Positions 1 through 8,534 of a stretch of DNA of 64,000 bases are shown piece after piece. The DNA is from Rhodoplanes tepidamans. Lineage in GTDB: Bacteria > Pseudomonadota > Alphaproteobacteria > Rhizobiales > Xanthobacteraceae. Made by a program: the position numbers and the translations under genes. How positions within the stretch are numbered: position 1 is the first letter of the stretch; every line of letters begins with the position of its first letter. Below the pieces are notes generated by a model that worked only from the letters and a program-made list of their open reading frames with translations, did not search any database and was not told where the DNA came from. The stretch spans positions 434,001 to 498,000 of the forward strand of contig NZ_JAUSUJ010000001.1 in the NCBI RefSeq assembly GCF_030813915.1, read 5' to 3'.

Positions 1-225
1 AACCGCGTGCGCCTCACCTGCACGGGGCGCCTCTATCTCTGCCTCGGCCGCGAGAACGCCGTCGAGCTCGCGCCGCTGTTGCGTGGCCGCGAGAGCGACG
101 CCGCGCTCGACGCGGCGATCCGCGCCGCGGTCCTGAGAAAGCCGAAGGGCCACGACTTCGCGGGGCGTGCGGACGCGGGGTCGCGCCCGGCGCTCGCCCG
201 CCACATGAGCGTGACCGGGGGCTGA
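1..225 (+). CDS. moaA: GTP 3',8-cyclase MoaA, C-terminal fragment
   Basis: This is the last 74 residues of a radical-SAM molybdenum cofactor enzyme; the gene is cut by the window edge. MoaA converts GTP to 3',8-cyclo-GTP in the first step of molybdopterin synthesis. The fragment begins NRVRLT and contains the last cysteine of the C-terminal 4Fe-4S site (in YLCLGRE). It continues with KPKGHDF and finishes with RHMSVTGG, the double-glycine tail typical of MoaA and needed for GTP chemistry in characterised members. The open frame runs from base 1, so the listed first ATG/GTG is not the real start. It is followed 60 bases later by hypC. Confidence 0.88.
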   Translation, partial: NRVRLTCTGRLYLCLGRENAVELAPLLRGRESDAALDAAIRAAVLRKPKGHDFAGRADAGSRPALARHMSVTGG

Positions 226-285
226 GATGCGGCGGGCCGTGCCGGCCCGCGCCGCAGTCCGCCGAGCGATGTGAAGGAGCCTTCC

Positions 286-519
286 ATGTGCCTCGCGATA
301 CCGGCCCGGGTGACGGCGCTGCTGCCCGATGGGATGGCGAAGGTGAGCCTCGACGGGGTGAGCAAGGTGATCTCGGTGGCGCTGGTCGAGGGCGTCGCGC
401 CGGGCGACTACGTGGTGCTGCATGTCGGCTACGCGCTGGCGAAGATCGACGCCGCCGAGGCCGAGCGCACCCTGGCGCTGCTCGCCGAGGCGGGCACACG
501 GCCGCCGGCGGCCCCCTGA
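286..519 (+). CDS. hypC: HypC/HupF-family hydrogenase assembly chaperone
   Basis: A protein of 77 residues beginning MCLAIPARV, the HypC/HybG/HupF signature. The cysteine after the initiator Met is the residue that in the family binds the Fe(CN)2CO precursor and the hydrogenase large subunit. The ATG at 286 is chosen because this cysteine must follow the start and because AAGGAG lies seven bases upstream; a GTG at 271 would bury the cysteine. The middle (VAPGDYVVLHVGYAL) also matches the family. No other hyp or hydrogenase gene is visible: moaA lies upstream and an EPS locus downstream. Its partner proteins must therefore lie elsewhere or left of the window. Confidence 0.87.
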   Translation: MCLAIPARVTALLPDGMAKVSLDGVSKVISVALVEGVAPGDYVVLHVGYALAKIDAAEAERTLALLAEAGTRPPAAP

Positions 520-912
520 CGGGTGGCGATCCGGCTGCTTCGCCCATCCGGCATCGGCGGTATCACAGTCGGGACCGGCGGCCCGGCGCCGCGACGGGGC
601 CAGTCGGTGCGGTATCGAAGGCGTTCGAAAATGCGTTCGGACACGGGCGGTTCACTGGCACGCCCAAGGGGATTACCCATTCTTGGAGGAAAATGCCGAG
701 TTTCAGAGACCTGGCTCGATCGGGCTCGCTGCTCGTGATCGACGTTCTCGCAAAGCACTGCACCGCCGACCGAACAGTGGGACTCGAGGTCTCGCCGATG
801 TCGTCGAGGATGTGCTCCAAAAAAATGCACAATCGTTCTGCTTGACCGGTGTTGCCGGTCGGCTCACCCTTGCGGAGGACATGACGACTTCAGATGCGTC
901 GCCGACAGCGAC
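520..912. other. Intergenic stretch with two possible short reading frames
   Basis: About 390 bases separate hypC from the GMC oxidoreductase. No gene of known family lies here. Two short frames with purine-rich ribosome-site sequences are listed separately (693-845 and 881-916). No convincing sigma-70 promoter was found by eye, although the oxidoreductase needs one somewhere in this stretch. Confidence 0.4.
693..845 (+). CDS. Possible 50-residue small protein, unrecognised
   Basis: An ATG at 693 is preceded by TTGGAGG with only three bases of spacing and opens a 50-codon frame ending in TGA. The product would start MPSFRDLARSG and end in a Lys/Met-rich tail (CSKKMHNRSA). It resembles no family known to me. 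Support is limited to the ribosome-site match. Low confidence. Confidence 0.22.
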   Translation: MPSFRDLARSGSLLVIDVLAKHCTADRTVGLEVSPMSSRMCSKKMHNRSA

Positions 913-916
913 GTGA
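881..916 (+). other. Possible 11-codon leader peptide coupled to the GMC gene
   Basis: GCGGAGG at 872-878 precedes an ATG at 881 that opens an 11-residue frame (MTTSDASPTAT). Its TGA at 914-916 overlaps the GTG at 913 proposed as the start of the GMC oxidoreductase (GTGA). That GTG has no good ribosome site of its own, so translational coupling would explain it. This is inferred from layout only; downstream ATGs at 928 and 940 are alternative starts. Confidence 0.3.
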
Positions 917-2598
917 TCGAACGGAGCATGGCGGGCCGTATGATCGCCACCGAAACGGCATCGTCCTCGATCCCATTCGCGGATGTTTGTGTTGTCGGTG
1001 CCGGCCCCGTCGGCCTCGCCGTGAGCCTCGAATGCGAAGCGCGCGGGCTTCGGGTCGTGCTCCTCGAATCCGGTCTGCAGAGGAACTGCTCGGAAGCGCA
1101 GGCGCTAGCCGCGCTGGATATCGTCGACGAACGCAGGCATGCGCCTGCGGCCAGGACCGTCTGGCGCGGGCTCGGCGGAACGTCCGAGCGGTGGGGCGGC
1201 CGCTGCGTGCCTCTCGAAGACATCGATTTCTCGCCGCGGCCCGCCATCCGCGACACTGGATGGCCGATCGGATACGCGGAGTTCGGCCGGCACTTCGAGC
1301 GGGCCGCCCGGTTTCTCGACTGCGGCAAGGCCGAGTTCCGGTCACGTCTCGATCTTCCAGGCAGCCCCCACGAGATCCTCGTCTCGAACGTCGAGCGATG
1401 GAGCCGACAGCGGCGGCTTCGGATCGTTCACGGCCGCTGTCTGAAACGCTCCGAACGACTGCGCGTCTATCTCGGCTGCACGGTCGTCCGCATCGTTCGG
1501 GCCGAGAACGGCGACGCGGAAGCGCTCGTCGTGCGGAGCGGCGATCACGAGCACCACGTTCGCGCCGGCCGTTTCGTCCTGGCGGCGGGTGGAGTCGAGA
1601 CGACCCGCCTTCTCCTCAACACGCGAATTCATGCGGGCGAGCGCTTCGGAGGGCCTGCGCTGGGGCGCTACTACATGGGGCATCTCGCGGGATCGATCGC
1701 CCGCGTCGAGATCACCGACCGGTCCTTCGCAGACTCCGTCCAGTTTCGACGCGATCCCGACGGCGTGTTCGTGCGCCGTCGGCTCACCGTCGCTGCCGGG
1801 CTCCAGGACTCGCTCGGGCTGCGCAACATCTCGATGTGGCTCGACAATCGTCCCCTCGGCGATCCGTGGCATCGCAGCGGCATGCTCTCGGCGATTCATC
1901 TTCTGCGAGGCGGTGTCGACGATCTCTCGGCCGGACCGGCTCCGGCGATGGTGCGGCGCCTTTCGGCCAGCCGGCGCATCGACCACGCAGCCAACGTCGC
2001 TTCACACCTGCCGGATGCCGCGACGGGCCTCGCCAGGCTGGCGGCCTCGGTCCTGCCGGGTATCACACGCGGTCCCCACTTCTTCCACAGAACCCCGGAC
2101 GATCGTTATTCGCTTCGGTTCTCGAGCGAGCAGACGCCGCTGGCGGAAAGCACCGTCACTCTGTCGGAGGCGCGGGACCGCTACGGCGTGCGCCGTGCCA
2201 AGGTGGATCTGCGCTTCGCGCCGCGGGACTTCGCGTCGGTGGTGGAGGCGCATCGCATCGTCGCGCGATGGTTCGGTCGAACCCGCCTCGGACGATTCGA
2301 GTTCGTGTCGCCGGAAGACGAGCTCGAACAGAGCGTGTCGGACCAGGCGTGGGACGGCTTTCATCAGATCGGAACCACCCGAATGTCGCGGGATGCGCGG
2401 TCGGGCGTCGTGGACGAGCAGTGCCGTGTTCACGGCACCTCCAACCTCTATGTCGCGGGGCCGTCCGTATTCCCCACGAGCGGTCACGCCAATCCGACGT
2501 TCTCGGCCGTCGTGCTCGCGGTCAGGCTCGCCGAGCATCTCGCCTGGGCGGCGGCGAAGCCGATCGCCGACGCGATAACGCCCGCACGTGCGGGATGA
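913..2598 (+). CDS. GMC-family FAD-dependent oxidoreductase
   Basis: A 561-residue flavoprotein of the glucose-methanol-choline family. Residues about 25-55 hold an FAD-binding Rossmann motif (VVGAGPVGLAV) and the adenosine-ribose acidic residue (LLESG). Residues about 90-105 contain GLGGTSERWGGRC, the flavin-contacting loop. The C-terminal GMC domain carries DGFHQIGTTRM, with the catalytic-region histidine, then VAGPSVFPTSGHANPTF. The substrate cannot be told; sugar alcohols, aldoses or sugar-lipid intermediates are possible. It is the only plus-strand gene of the EPS locus and faces the convergent ExoX-like gene 72 bases away. This suggests a role in modifying an EPS-related sugar, but co-function is inferred from position only. 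Start uncertain (GTG 913, ATG 928 or ATG 940). Confidence 0.85.
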   Translation: MIERSMAGRMIATETASSSIPFADVCVVGAGPVGLAVSLECEARGLRVVLLESGLQRNCSEAQALAALDIVDERRHAPAARTVWRGLGGTSERWGGRCVPLEDIDFSPRPAIRDTGWPIGYAEFGRHFERAARFLDCGKAEFRSRLDLPGSPHEILVSNVERWSRQRRLRIVHGRCLKRSERLRVYLGCTVVRIVRAENGDAEALVVRSGDHEHHVRAGRFVLAAGGVETTRLLLNTRIHAGERFGGPALGRYYMGHLAGSIARVEITDRSFADSVQFRRDPDGVFVRRRLTVAAGLQDSLGLRNISMWLDNRPLGDPWHRSGMLSAIHLLRGGVDDLSAGPAPAMVRRLSASRRIDHAANVASHLPDAATGLARLAASVLPGITRGPHFFHRTPDDRYSLRFSSEQTPLAESTVTLSEARDRYGVRRAKVDLRFAPRDFASVVEAHRIVARWFGRTRLGRFEFVSPEDELEQSVSDQAWDGFHQIGTTRMSRDARSGVVDEQCRVHGTSNLYVAGPSVFPTSGHANPTFSAVVLAVRLAEHLAWAAAKPIADAITPARAG

Positions 2599-2670
2599 CG
2601 GCGCCTTGCGTCGCACTCATGACCGCCGTCGAGGCCGACCGGACTCCGCGGCAGCGACCGTCCGGGTCGA

Positions 2671-2997
2671 TCACGAGTGGTTCTTGTTCTGAAGCTCCGT
2701 GAGACTTCCGTGCAGATCCGCGCGCTGGTCCCGGGCGCCCGGCTCGCGTGCGGATCTCGGCGCGCCGAACCGACGGCCCGTCGCCAAGCGGAAAAGAACG
2801 ACAGCGAAGTATCCGACCTGAATCGCGACCGCGGCGACCACCATCGAAACGAGGATCTCCGAGAGCGGCAGCCCGAGCCACGCGATGCCCCCCGCGTACA
2901 GAGCGAGCGCCGCGACCGAGGCCAGGACGAGGCCGGGCACGGCGAGAAAGAGCCCGAGGAGGCAGCCGAAAAGAAAAAAGACGGCGAGGCTTGTCAT
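2671..2997 (-). CDS. ExoX/SyrA-like small membrane protein, putative EPS repressor
   Basis: A 108-residue inner-membrane protein with an N-terminal hydrophobic stretch (residues about 1-45) and a second segment containing VAIQVGYFAVVLF. This block matches the hallmark of rhizobial exopolysaccharide-production repressors (ExoX/SyrA/Psi type). In Sinorhizobium, ExoX lowers EPS output by antagonising the ExoY priming transferase. The protein is slightly longer than usual and has a polar tail. The ATG at 2997 is preferred, with GAGGA just upstream; a TTG at 3012 is an alternative. It is the last gene of the minus-strand EPS series, 410 bases after the export gene, and could have its own promoter. 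Family assignment rests on the short motif and context. Confidence 0.58.
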   Translation of the reverse strand: MTSLAVFFLFGCLLGLFLAVPGLVLASVAALALYAGGIAWLGLPLSEILVSMVVAAVAIQVGYFAVVLFRLATGRRFGAPRSAREPGARDQRADLHGSLTELQNKNHS

Positions 2998-3407
2998 CGC
3001 GTCCTCGTGCAACGCGTCGGTCCGCGACGCGTGTTCGTGCGGCGCATCCCGCGCGGGGATCGAGGCCGTTCTTCGCGCCAGCCGATCGGGACACGAGGTC
3101 AGTATGCCGAGTCGACGAATCGTCCGAAAGAGGATTTCTCCTTAAGGTGAGGCCAATAGCGGTTGTTCAACGCACCGCGATACAGTCCCGGCGTCCGAAT
3201 TCCGGACAATCGGCTCATTGTGGAACGAATCGGTACGTCTTGCGCTACCGCCTTACCGTAGGCGGCAAGCTTCGGAGTTCTTACGACTTCGTGAAGGATG
3301 TTTCGACTTCGTGGCGGGCCTGCCGGACGCGTCGGCGATGTGCCCGCGTCGCGGCTCCCCCCATGCCGTGAACGCCGGGGCACGCTGTTCGGAGACCGAC
3401 GTGCACG
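2998..3407. other. Gene-free stretch between the ExoX-like and export genes
   Basis: About 400 bases without a credible frame. It contains two small inverted repeats, GTCCG-aattc-CGGAC near 3197 and CCGCCT-taccgt-AGGCGG near 3250. The second could act as a weak terminator or attenuator on the minus strand. It would also have to hold a promoter if the ExoX-like gene is transcribed separately; none is obvious. Confidence 0.4.
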
Positions 3408-4757
3408 TCACCTCGGTTCGGCCGGGCGCAGCGCGCCGACCGTCGACGTGGGGGGCCGGGTCTCCTTCTCGACCCGGAGCACGTCGCCGGGCGCGAGCGG
3501 AGTGTTCTCGTCGGCGGCGATCTCCGCGCGCGTCGATCCGGTCGTACGGACGACGGAGAACACCGGAACCCGGACGGCCGAGGCGGCGCGCTCGAGCGTG
3601 AGCCGCGGCGCCGTCACGGTCGCCTCGTCGATCAGCGCGTTCGCGGTGTTCAGCCTGGCACCGAGCTGCTCGATCGCGCCGCGGGTCTCCTGCAGCTCCG
3701 CGACGATCTTGGCGCGCCTCTCCTTGCGCAGGTCGGTGGCGTCGCGCGCGGCCTTGCGGCCTTCCTGCTGGGCGCGCAGGGACGCCGTCTCGAAGTCGAG
3801 CAGCTTGCTTTCGAGCTCCGCCACGGTGCGCTGCATCGAGAACTCCCGCGCGTTCACGGCCAGTCCCTTCTCGACCAGCGACCCGACGTTCTTCAGCTCG
3901 CGGTGGGCCAGGGCGATCTGCTTCTGCTGGCTGGCGATCTTGTTGGTGAGCGACGTGACCTCCTTGGCGTACAGCATCTCGAGCTCGGAGAGCGCCGTGA
4001 GCTGCGACTGCAGCGCGTCGCGTCGGGACCGCAGGAGGGTGGTCTCGTCGGCGATCAGTCGCGTCGATTCCTCGTCCTGCGGCAGCTCGGACGGGTGGCG
4101 GAGTGACGGCTTGTCCTCGAGCTCCGCCTCGAGGCGGGCGCGGCGGGCGAGATTGCGTCGAAGTTCGAGGCGGGCGCTCTCCAAGCTGCCGGCGGCGACG
4201 ATTCTGTCGCGCTCCAGCCGGATGAGTCCCGCCTCCGAGACGCGTTGCATGCCGCCCGCGAGCCCGAGCAGCTGCAACGGCGTGAGATCCGGACGATAGG
4301 CGTACTCGCCGGGCCGCTCGACCTCGCCCACGACATAGACGGGCCTGTACTGCACGATCTCGACGGCGGCGTCCGGCCGGCTGGCGAGGCCCGCCCGGCG
4401 CTGGAGCGCGTCGGAGATGGCGGTCGCGACGTCACCGGTGGTCCGGCCGGCCGCGGGGACCTCGCCGATCAGCGGAATCGCGAGATTGCCGGCCATGTTG
4501 ACGACGTATTCGGCATTGAGGGGAAGCCACTCCTGATACTCGCCCTTGCCGGCACGCCATTCGATGACCTTCAGGCGGAGCTTGTCCTGCGGGCCGAGCC
4601 TGTAGGGCTCGGCCGGCGCCGTCGGCGGCCACAGCGCGACCGCGGCGGCCAGGAGGGCCGAGACGAACCGGCTGGTGCGGCGGTCGAGCCGGTCGACGAG
4701 GCGATGGCGGACCGCCGTTTGCACTCCGCTCGCTCGTCCTTCGATCTGGTTGGTCAT
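3408..4757 (-). CDS. exoF: ExoF-like polysaccharide export protein
   Basis: A periplasmic/outer-membrane polysaccharide export protein of about 449 residues. After an N-terminal signal segment (FVSALLAAAVALWPP, cleavage expected near TAPA-EP) comes the polysaccharide-export domain, starting YRLGPQDKLRLKV and including a fold-repeat copy (PVYVVGEVERPGEYAY, an SLBB-like element). A long heptad-rich coiled coil follows (residues about 220-390). This layout matches rhizobial ExoF rather than short Wza. It should form the outer part of the EPS exit path together with the ExoP-like protein encoded upstream. The ATG at 4757 has GGAG six bases upstream and is preferred to ATG 4769. The frame is open further upstream, but that part has no family similarity. 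Confidence 0.85.
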   Translation of the reverse strand: MTNQIEGRASGVQTAVRHRLVDRLDRRTSRFVSALLAAAVALWPPTAPAEPYRLGPQDKLRLKVIEWRAGKGEYQEWLPLNAEYVVNMAGNLAIPLIGEVPAAGRTTGDVATAISDALQRRAGLASRPDAAVEIVQYRPVYVVGEVERPGEYAYRPDLTPLQLLGLAGGMQRVSEAGLIRLERDRIVAAGSLESARLELRRNLARRARLEAELEDKPSLRHPSELPQDEESTRLIADETTLLRSRRDALQSQLTALSELEMLYAKEVTSLTNKIASQQKQIALAHRELKNVGSLVEKGLAVNAREFSMQRTVAELESKLLDFETASLRAQQEGRKAARDATDLRKERRAKIVAELQETRGAIEQLGARLNTANALIDEATVTAPRLTLERAASAVRVPVFSVVRTTGSTRAEIAADENTPLAPGDVLRVEKETRPPTSTVGALRPAEPR

Positions 4758-4830
4758 CCACAGCTCCATCGATCTGGTTCTCGATCGTCGCCCGGCAAAG
4801 GACGCCGACCGTGGTCGTCCGCTCCGGCCC

Positions 4831-6357
4831 TCAACCGCGCACGAAGGCCAGCACCCGGCCGGCCGTCGCGCGGAGCGGGACCGGCAGCCTTCCGGCGAGC
4901 CCGAGCAGCAGGGCGATGTCGGCCTCCGGCAGGGCACGGGTGGCTCTCAGCGCGACGATGTAGGCGCCCACGGCCGCCGCCACGGCCACCGGAAGCGCCG
5001 CCGCGTGCCGGGCCGCCGCCACCACCGCGAGGGCGACGAGGGCGGCCACGGCCGCCGCGATCGCCAGGCGGCCCAGCGCGCCGAACGGAACCGGGCACTT
5101 CAGGCGGGTCACCACGAACCACAGGCCGACCGTCACCATGGCGAGCTGGATCACGGTGCGCGATACGGCGGCACCGATCACCCCGAAGGCGGGCACCAGC
5201 AGCAGTCCGGCGGCCAGGGCGAGCGCCGCGCCGAACAGCGAGCTGAAGAACACGAAGTCGTTGCGCTCGACCGCCTGCACCAGGTTGGTGGCCATCACGC
5301 TCGTCACCCCGACGGCGGCCGCGCAGGCGAGGATGATGGCGGCCGGTACGGCGGGCGTGAACGCGTCGCCATAGACGAGCGGCAGGAGCAGCGGCATCAC
5401 GGCCGCCATGCCGAGGCAGGCCGGAAACGCGAGCGCGGCGAGCAGGCGCGTGCCGGTCGCCATGGCGTTCATCAGCGCGGTTTCTTCGCGGCGGCCGTGC
5501 TGCTCCGCGAAGAAGGACAGGACGCCCGTGGTGAGCAGGAGCGGCCCCTGCGACGCGAGCGCCGTGAGGGCGAGCGCGACGGCGAACATGGCGACCGCCT
5601 CGTGGCCCCAGGCCCGCTCGAGGAAGAAGAACTCCGCGCGTGACCACACCAGCGCATTGGTGATGTTGGCGGCCCAGGCGTAGCGGGAGAATCGGCGGAC
5701 GCGATCGCGCACCATGTCGTCCGGCGGCCCTCCTGATCCGGACAGCCGGCGTGCCGCCGCAGCGGCCGAGAGGACCTGGCCGGCGGCATAGCCCGCCACC
5801 GCTCCGACCACGCCGAACAGCAGGCTCCCGGCGGTGACGCCGACGATCTGGAGGACGAAGGACGCGAGCGACAGGCGGGCGATCGTGCCGAAGTCCTGGA
5901 GACCTCGCAGATAGGCGAGGTTGAACGCTCCGAACGCCTGCGCCGCGACGAAGGCGACGATCAGCGGTCCGAGCATCGCGGTCGCCGGGCCGGTGGCCGT
6001 GCCAACGATCCACGTGGTCGGGGTCCCGCGCAACAGAAGGCCGGTCGCCAGCGCGATCACCGCGACGGCGGCGACGGAGGCGGTCAGAACCCGGAGCAGG
6101 TGCTGCGAGATGCGGCGGGCCTGGTCGGCCTCGCCGCGGCCGCGCAGCTCCGAGACGTACCGGACGACGGCCGACGAGGTGCCGAGATCGACGACGGGGA
6201 CGGCCATCAGCACGAGCCACACCGCGTACGAGACGACCCCGGATCCCTCCGCCCCGAGGGCGCGCGCGACCACGACGCCGCTCAGGAAGCTGCCGAGCGT
6301 GGTCGCGCTGCCCGCCAGTGCGCCGAGGACCGAGTTTCTCGCGAGGTTCGACGGCAC
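4831..6357 (-). CDS. Wzx-type polysaccharide flippase
   Basis: A 508-residue integral membrane protein of the MATE/PST flippase superfamily. It begins NLARNSVLGALAG, followed by a first helix and VVVARALGAEGSG, the usual amino-terminal pattern of Wzx proteins. About 12-14 hydrophobic segments spread across the whole length. It is expected to flip lipid-linked EPS repeat units from the cytoplasmic to the periplasmic face of the inner membrane. The start is GTG 6357, 14 bases after the TGA of the glycosyltransferase encoded upstream, so the two are co-transcribed. The next gene in the transcript is the export protein, 73 bases on. Confidence 0.87.
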   Translation of the reverse strand: MPSNLARNSVLGALAGSATTLGSFLSGVVVARALGAEGSGVVSYAVWLVLMAVPVVDLGTSSAVVRYVSELRGRGEADQARRISQHLLRVLTASVAAVAVIALATGLLLRGTPTTWIVGTATGPATAMLGPLIVAFVAAQAFGAFNLAYLRGLQDFGTIARLSLASFVLQIVGVTAGSLLFGVVGAVAGYAAGQVLSAAAAARRLSGSGGPPDDMVRDRVRRFSRYAWAANITNALVWSRAEFFFLERAWGHEAVAMFAVALALTALASQGPLLLTTGVLSFFAEQHGRREETALMNAMATGTRLLAALAFPACLGMAAVMPLLLPLVYGDAFTPAVPAAIILACAAAVGVTSVMATNLVQAVERNDFVFFSSLFGAALALAAGLLLVPAFGVIGAAVSRTVIQLAMVTVGLWFVVTRLKCPVPFGALGRLAIAAAVAALVALAVVAAARHAAALPVAVAAAVGAYIVALRATRALPEADIALLLGLAGRLPVPLRATAGRVLAFVRG

Positions 6358-6371
6358 GGTGGATCGTCACC

Positions 6372-7523
6372 TCATCTCGCCGAGACCAGGCCGGCCGCGA
6401 GCGGCCGGCGAAGGCTCTCGGCCTGGTGCTGTCCGCCGGGACCGGTGTCTCGGGACACGGCCGGTCGGCAATCTTCCAGGATCGCTTCGAAACGTGAGAG
6501 CTGTCGCTCGATGTCGAGCTCCGGGCGCGCCGCGTGGGCGAGCGCCGCCGCCGATTTTTCGGCATAGTAGGTGTGATCGTGCCACAGGCGATCGACCTCG
6601 GCGCTCCAGCGTGCGACGTCGGCGTCCATCGCGAAGATGGTTCCGCCCGGCCCGACCGACTCCGGCAGTCCGCCCCGGTCGGTCGCCACCACCGGAATGC
6701 CGCTGAACTGTGCTTCCGAGACGACGCGCCCCCATGTCTCCGCCTCCCACTGGCTGGGGACCATCAGCAGCCGGGTGTCGGCGAAGATGGCCTTCGGATC
6801 CGATCGCCCGCGCAGCGTCAGATTGGGGCGTCGCGCCACGGCGCGCCGGAGAGCGATCTCGGCCCGCACCGACAGCGGCCAGCCCTTGACGAAGCAGAAC
6901 CGGACCGCGGGGAGCCGGTCGACGACCGCCAGCGCAAGATCGACGCCCTTCTCGGGAACCGGGTTGATGAAGGTGACGAAGGTACTCCGTCGCTCGGTCC
7001 GGTATCGGCTCGCGCGGAAGACAGGCGGAATCACGTCGGAGGCGAGGCCGTAGCGCGCCTCGAATCGGCGCGCCGTGAAGCGGGAGTTCGAGACGTATCG
7101 CGCCACCGGGAGAACGCGCGGATCGCAGCGGGGATCGACCTCGGTCCATCGCTCGAAGCCGAGGCCGTGATGATAGACGACGATCGGGACGTCGCGCCGC
7201 GCCAGCGCCTCGATCATCGCCAGGGGATGCCCGTTCTGGATCACGGCGACGTCGGGGCGGTCGATGTCGGCGATCGCCCGGGCCGGAGCGCGCGCCCGGT
7301 ACACACGGTAGCCGAGCGCATCGTCGGCGACGAAGGAGCGGCCGCAAAGCCTGCTCGTGAGCGCCCTCGTGGCACCGTCGACGTCCCGGCAGGAGAGCTT
7401 AGCCAGCACCGCGACGTCGTGCCCGCGCCGGATGAGCTCGCCCGCCATCTCGTGCGTGTTGGTCTCGAGACCGCCGAGCACCTGAGGGAGATGAGGCGTT
7501 CCGCTGGCGAACAGGATCTTCAT
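6372..7523 (-). CDS. Glycosyltransferase family 4 (GT-B)
   Basis: A 383-residue GT-B transferase beginning MKILFASGTPHLPQVLGGLETN, with the glycine-rich acceptor-side loop (GGLE). The carboxyl half has the GT4 pattern: RGRSDPKAIFADTRLLMVPS, then WETWGRVVSEAQ, where the conserved E-x7-E nucleotide-sugar motif reads E-T-W-G-R-V-V-S-E. The sugar and acceptor are not predictable. It probably adds one residue of the EPS repeat on the cytoplasmic side. ATG 7523 is chosen because MKILF is the canonical first strand of the fold; the frame upstream of it is not conserved-looking. Confidence 0.85.
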   Translation of the reverse strand: MKILFASGTPHLPQVLGGLETNTHEMAGELIRRGHDVAVLAKLSCRDVDGATRALTSRLCGRSFVADDALGYRVYRARAPARAIADIDRPDVAVIQNGHPLAMIEALARRDVPIVVYHHGLGFERWTEVDPRCDPRVLPVARYVSNSRFTARRFEARYGLASDVIPPVFRASRYRTERRSTFVTFINPVPEKGVDLALAVVDRLPAVRFCFVKGWPLSVRAEIALRRAVARRPNLTLRGRSDPKAIFADTRLLMVPSQWEAETWGRVVSEAQFSGIPVVATDRGGLPESVGPGGTIFAMDADVARWSAEVDRLWHDHTYYAEKSAAALAHAARPELDIERQLSRFEAILEDCRPAVSRDTGPGGQHQAESLRRPLAAGLVSAR

Positions 7524-7634
7524 CGGCGTTCCGTTCCTCGACGTCGTGTCGCCGGAAGCCCGGGAGACGCATCCCGTTCCGGATCGCATGTCCGCCCCGC
7601 GACGCGGGCCGTCCGCCGGCCGCAATCGCCGCGG

Positions 7635-8534
7635 CTATTTCGGCTTCCAGGCCCGGACATAGTCCACCACCATGAATGACGGGCTCGGTGCCGCGTCGAT
7701 CGGCCATCCTCCGCCGAGGCCGAGGTCGAGCAGCAGATACATGGGCTGACGGTGCTCCTTCGGAGTCGGCGTCCGCCACACCTCGCGCCGGTCGAAATAG
7801 ATGCGGATCCAGTCGGGATCGATGCCGGCGCCGTAGGTGTGGAAGTCGTCGTAGAGCGAGCCCGCGGCGACCGGGATGCGTCGGTGCTCGCTGCGGCTCT
7901 CCTTCGGAACGCGCCGGTTCCACACGTGCACGGACGCGGTGTAGCGCTCCGGTGCATGGCCGTAATGCTCGACCACGTCGATCTCCGACGTGTGGGTGGT
8001 GCGGTCGAGACCGATCAGCCAGAATGCCGGCCACAGTCCCTTTCCCGGCGGGAACCTGGCCCGCATCTCGAAGTAGCCGTACTGCTGCGCGAAGCCGTTG
8101 CCGTTTCGATCGACGGAGGCGAGCAATCCCGAGGACCAGCGCCCGCCGGCGCTCTTCCGCGCCTCGATGCGCAGCAGCCCCCCGTCGACCGTGAACGGGA
8201 AGCCGGGTTTCGGATCGGCGAACTTCGCGTCGCCGAAGTCGCCGTTCCACGGCGTATGCGCGATCCACCGCGTGCCCGGGCCCCAGGCCGACACGTCGAG
8301 CGAGTCGAAGGGCTCGTCGAATGTCATCACGTAGCGATCGAGGTCGATCTCGCTCCCGGCCTCGCCGGTGTCCGCGGCATCCTCGCTGCTTCGGGCGGAG
8401 GCGCCGAGCAGCACCGCGAGCATCAGCACGGGCAGGAGCACCCACCGTCGCGCCACGGAGGGACCGCTGCGCCGCGAGATCGGGGATCCCGATGCGGACG
8501 AGGCGGCGTAAGCCCGGTCGGGTCGCTTGCTCAT
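7635..8534 (-). CDS. Family GH16 glycanase (ExoK-like)
   Basis: A secreted or membrane-anchored beta-glycanase of 299 residues. The N-terminal anchor/signal segment is WVLLPVLMLAVLLGASA (about 31-47). The GH16 jelly-roll follows, with the catalytic motif SEIDVVEHYG (E-x-D-x-x-E, about 183-192): the first Glu is the nucleophile and the second the acid/base. Aromatic cleft residues are present (GLWPAFWLIG). Family members in EPS loci (ExoK, ExsH) trim nascent polymer and set its length. The ATG at 8534 shares four bases (ATGA) with the stop of the acyltransferase gene upstream, implying translational coupling. Confidence 0.88.
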   Translation of the reverse strand: MSKRPDRAYAASSASGSPISRRSGPSVARRWVLLPVLMLAVLLGASARSSEDAADTGEAGSEIDLDRYVMTFDEPFDSLDVSAWGPGTRWIAHTPWNGDFGDAKFADPKPGFPFTVDGGLLRIEARKSAGGRWSSGLLASVDRNGNGFAQQYGYFEMRARFPPGKGLWPAFWLIGLDRTTHTSEIDVVEHYGHAPERYTASVHVWNRRVPKESRSEHRRIPVAAGSLYDDFHTYGAGIDPDWIRIYFDRREVWRTPTPKEHRQPMYLLLDLGLGGGWPIDAAPSPSFMVVDYVRAWKPK

